Part shown: piece after piece, positions 45,088 through 47,335 of the stretch
How the letters are laid out: the number at the start of each line of letters is the position of its first letter
Numbering within the stretch: position 1 is the first letter of the stretch
Assembly (NCBI GenBank): GCA_012518115.1
Contig: JAAYTD010000011.1
Coordinates: forward strand, 1 to 47,335
DNA from: Ignavibacteria bacterium
GTDB lineage: Bacteria > Bacteroidota > Ignavibacteria > Kapaibacteriales > UBA2268
Length of the DNA stretch: 47,335 nt
Direction of reading: 5' to 3'
The notes under the pieces: generated by a model
The model's input: only the letters and a program-made list of their open reading frames with translations
Databases searched by the model: none
What the model was told of the DNA's origin: nothing
Position numbers and translations under genes: made by a program

Positions 45088-47335
45088 TTAATTTTTAATA
45101 ACTTTTCCTATCTTTCCTTTTGTTATTACTAGATATACTCCCGCCGGCAGATTTGAAATATCAATTTCTGTTGTTTCGGCATTAAGTATTTTGCTATATA
45201 AAACCTCGCCTGTTAAATTTAATATTTTTATTTCATCTGAAATAAATTTACTATCAATATACAACTTACCTGCAGTAGGATTAGGATAAATATCTAACCA
45301 TTCTATTTCACAAATACTTCCGTTTACTTTAAGTATAGCATCGCAATAACTGGATTCAGTAAATTTGTTTTTTTGTTCACTAGTTAAATACAGAATAAAA
45401 CCTTCAGCTTGATTACAACAGTGTAGTTTCCCTAAACTTAAGAGCGGGCTAATATCTAAGCTATTAAGCATGTTTTTTTTACAATATAAAAGTTCTAAAT
45501 TTGTATTTTTACTCACATCTAAGTTACTTAATTGATTATCAGAACAATACAATTGTTTTAATTCTATGTTTTTACTTATATCTAAATTGTTTAGTTGGTT
45601 ATTATAACAATATAATGCTTCTATATTTATATTTTTACTTACATCTAAGTTACTTAGTTGATTATCAAAACAACCTAGTTCCATTAATTTTATATTACTT
45701 GTAACATCTAAGTTGGTTAGTTGATTCTTAAAACAATGTAATGCTTCTAATTTTATGTTCTTGCTTATGTCTAAGTTATTTAATGGATTATGATTACATT
45801 TTAAATACGTTAGTTCGATGTTGTTACTTACATCTAAGTTACTTAGTTGATTGTCAGAACAAGCTAGTTTTATTAATTTTAGATTGCTTGTAACATCTAA
45901 GTTAGTTAATCGATTGTTGCTACAATTTAATTCTTCTAGTTCTATATTGTTACTTAAATCTAATTCACTCAAATGACTATGAAAACATATTAATGTCTTC
46001 AAATTTAGCATATGTCTAATTAATTCATCTATGCTAAAAATCTGGAATTTTTTAAAATCTAAATCTTCTATTTTTGCTAATGCTTCTAAATTTGTCGCAG
46101 TACTATCTATTCCACCATTTTCATTTACAACAACTTCAGGTAATTTATCTGCATTAAGTTTTATCCATTCTTTTAATTTTGGATTTGTTATTAATTCAGT
46201 ATATAACATAGCATCGCAATAATCTTCTTTAGTAAATTTGCTTTTTTGTTCATTAGTTAAATGCAGAATAAAACCTTCAGCTTGATTACAACAGTTTAGC
46301 ACTACTAAGTTTTTTGACGAACTAATATTTAAGTTAGTTAGTTGATTATTATTACAATGCAAACTTTCTAGTTTTATGTTTTTACTTACATCTAATTCAA
46401 TCAAAGAATTAAAGGAACATATTAATGTCTTCAAGTTTGGCATATATCTAATTAATTCATCTATACTAACAAGGCTAGAGGAATTATTACATTCTAAACT
46501 CTCTATTTTTGCTAACGCTTCTAAATTTGTTGTAGTGCTAGTTATTCCACCATCTGCATTTACAACAACTTTAGGTAATTTATGTGTATTAGATTTTATC
46601 CATTCTTTTAATTGTGGGTCTGTTATTAGTTCAGTAGGAATTACAGCTAGTATAGCATCACAATAATCTTCCTCAGTAAATTTGCCTTTAAAGTACAGAA
46701 TAAAATCTTCCGCTTGATTACAACAGTTTAAATACCATAAACATTTTATCCATCTAATATCTAAGTTGTTAAGCATATTATCGTTACACCATAAAGAAGC
46801 TAGCCCTATATTTTTACTAACATCTAAATTAGTTAATTGATTAAAAGAACAATTTAAAGTTTCTAAATGTATATTATTTGTAAGATCTAGGTTAGTTAGG
46901 TGATTATGAGAACAATATAATCCGCTTAATTTTATATTCTTGCTTATGTCTAAATTAGTCAATTGATTAGAAGAACAACCTAAAGACGTTAGTTCTATAT
47001 TGTTACTTACATCTAAATTGTTTAATGGATTAGAAGAACAATCTAAAGACGTTAGTTCTATATTGTTACTTACATCTAAATTGGTCAATTGATTAGAAGA
47101 ACAATATAGCCCTTCTAATTTTACGTTTTTACTTACATCTACATTAGTTAATTGATTAGAATAGCAAGCTAAGTATATTAAATTAATATTTTTGCTCACA
47201 TCTAAGTTATTTAATTGATTAAAAGAACAATTTAAAAATCTTAGTTCAATGTTTTTGCTTACATTTAGGTTAGTTAGTTGATTCCTATAACAATCTAACG
47301 TTTTTAGTTCTATGCTACCACTTAAATCTAGGTTA
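45088..47335 (-). CDS. Cys-ladder leucine-rich-repeat surface protein with T9SS sorting domain (5' partial)
   Basis: The frame stays open to the window edge (codons from 47334), so the N-terminus is missing. The body is a 21-residue repeat, consensus NLDVSKNIELxxLxCSxNQLT, with one Cys per turn. This Cys ladder is known from internalin-J-like LRR proteins. About ten units, one short group of two and then about nine units are separated by non-LRR inserts. Each LRR block ends in the phrase CCNQAE-FIL, and inserts carry YCDAI, ELIT-P-LKEWIK and VVVN--GGI. The third such phrase leads straight into a T9SS sorting domain (WLDIYPNPTAGKLYID ... GKIGKVIKN). Predicted surface adhesin; ligand unknown. 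The DNA repeats invite recombination between blocks. Confidence 0.88.
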   Translation of the reverse strand, partial: NLDLSGSIELKTLDCYRNQLTNLNVSKNIELRFLNCSFNQLNNLDVSKNINLIYLACYSNQLTNVDVSKNVKLEGLYCSSNQLTNLDVSNNIELTSLDCSSNPLNNLDVSNNIELTSLGCSSNQLTNLDISKNIKLSGLYCSHNHLTNLDLTNNIHLETLNCSFNQLTNLDVSKNIGLASLWCNDNMLNNLDIRWIKCLWYLNCCNQAEDFILYFKGKFTEEDYCDAILAVIPTELITDPQLKEWIKSNTHKLPKVVVNADGGITSTTTNLEALAKIESLECNNSSSLVSIDELIRYMPNLKTLICSFNSLIELDVSKNIKLESLHCNNNQLTNLNISSSKNLVVLNCCNQAEGFILHLTNEQKSKFTKEDYCDAMLYTELITNPKLKEWIKLNADKLPEVVVNENGGIDSTATNLEALAKIEDLDFKKFQIFSIDELIRHMLNLKTLICFHSHLSELDLSNNIELEELNCSNNRLTNLDVTSNLKLIKLACSDNQLSNLDVSNNIELTYLKCNHNPLNNLDISKNIKLEALHCFKNQLTNLDVTSNIKLMELGCFDNQLSNLDVSKNINIEALYCYNNQLNNLDISKNIELKQLYCSDNQLSNLDVSKNTNLELLYCKKNMLNSLDISPLLSLGKLHCCNQAEGFILYLTSEQKNKFTESSYCDAILKVNGSICEIEWLDIYPNPTAGKLYIDSKFISDEIKILNLTGEVLYSKILNAETTEIDISNLPAGVYLVITKGKIGKVIKN
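45330..46735 (-). repeat. Repeated CCNQAE-type module within the leucine-rich-repeat gene
   Basis: Three copies of the block starting CCNQAE, followed by FIL, KFTE and YCDAI, lie near 46735, 46294 and 45424 (reading down the minus strand). The first two continue into long, similar inserts: ELIT, LKEWIK, a VVVN-GGI turn, TNLEALAKIE, and SIDELIR-MxNLKTLIC. Between them the LRR array restarts. The pattern suggests duplication of a whole LRR-plus-insert unit. Confidence 0.8.

Overview
The window looks like a chromosomal segment of an AT-rich, Gram-negative member of the Bacteroidota/Chlorobiota (FCB) group. Three large secreted proteins end in type IX secretion (T9SS) C-terminal sorting domains. 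Several promoters fit the Bacteroidota pattern TTG-N19/20-TAnnTTTG. There are GLUG, Cys-ladder leucine-rich, IgGFc-binding and patatin-Omp85 proteins. TGA is used as an ordinary stop. A cytochrome bd oxidase and a 2-hydroxyacyl-CoA dehydratase activase fusion fit a microaerobic or anaerobic life style. No species is assigned. I saw no rRNA, tRNA, CRISPR array, transposase or phage gene.

Layout. 1-2.5 kb: the 3' part of a GLUG/T9SS cargo gene and a second, smaller GLUG protein. 2.6-7.0 kb: metG and a double-parvulin foldase. 7.1-9.4 kb: a compact candidate DNA modification/nuclease pair (EcoRI-family adenine methyltransferase plus DUF262-HNH protein), followed at once by a MITE-like element. 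9.6-20.9 kb: patatin-POTRA-barrel protein, cysS-yihY (4-bp overlap), the 1447-residue activase fusion, and an undecaprenyl-phosphate sugar-transferase. 20.9-30.6 kb (minus strand): tilS with a very long repetitive N-terminal extension, a TPR protein, a 1076-residue T9SS Ig-like protein, a lipoprotein and a sugar nucleotidyltransferase. 30.8-35.6 kb (plus): an outer-membrane barrel, ruvB, cydA-cydB. 35.9-41.6 kb (minus): topA followed by two secreted/outer-membrane proteins. 42-44.9 kb (plus): an LptF/LptG-type permease and pepD. 45.1-47.3 kb (minus): a leucine-rich-repeat T9SS protein cut by the window end.

Themes. Housekeeping genes (metG, cysS, tilS, topA, ruvB) are interleaved with surface proteins. 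Six intergenic mosaics of small palindromes recur, four of them with terminal inverted repeats of the type ATACCAAATTGAAT. The two T9SS genes at opposite ends of the window share a nearly identical 3' cassette (sorting domain plus terminator). The least ordinary items are the methyltransferase/DUF262-HNH pair with MITE-like ends around it, the TilS extension, the tandem activase, and the modular MITE family.
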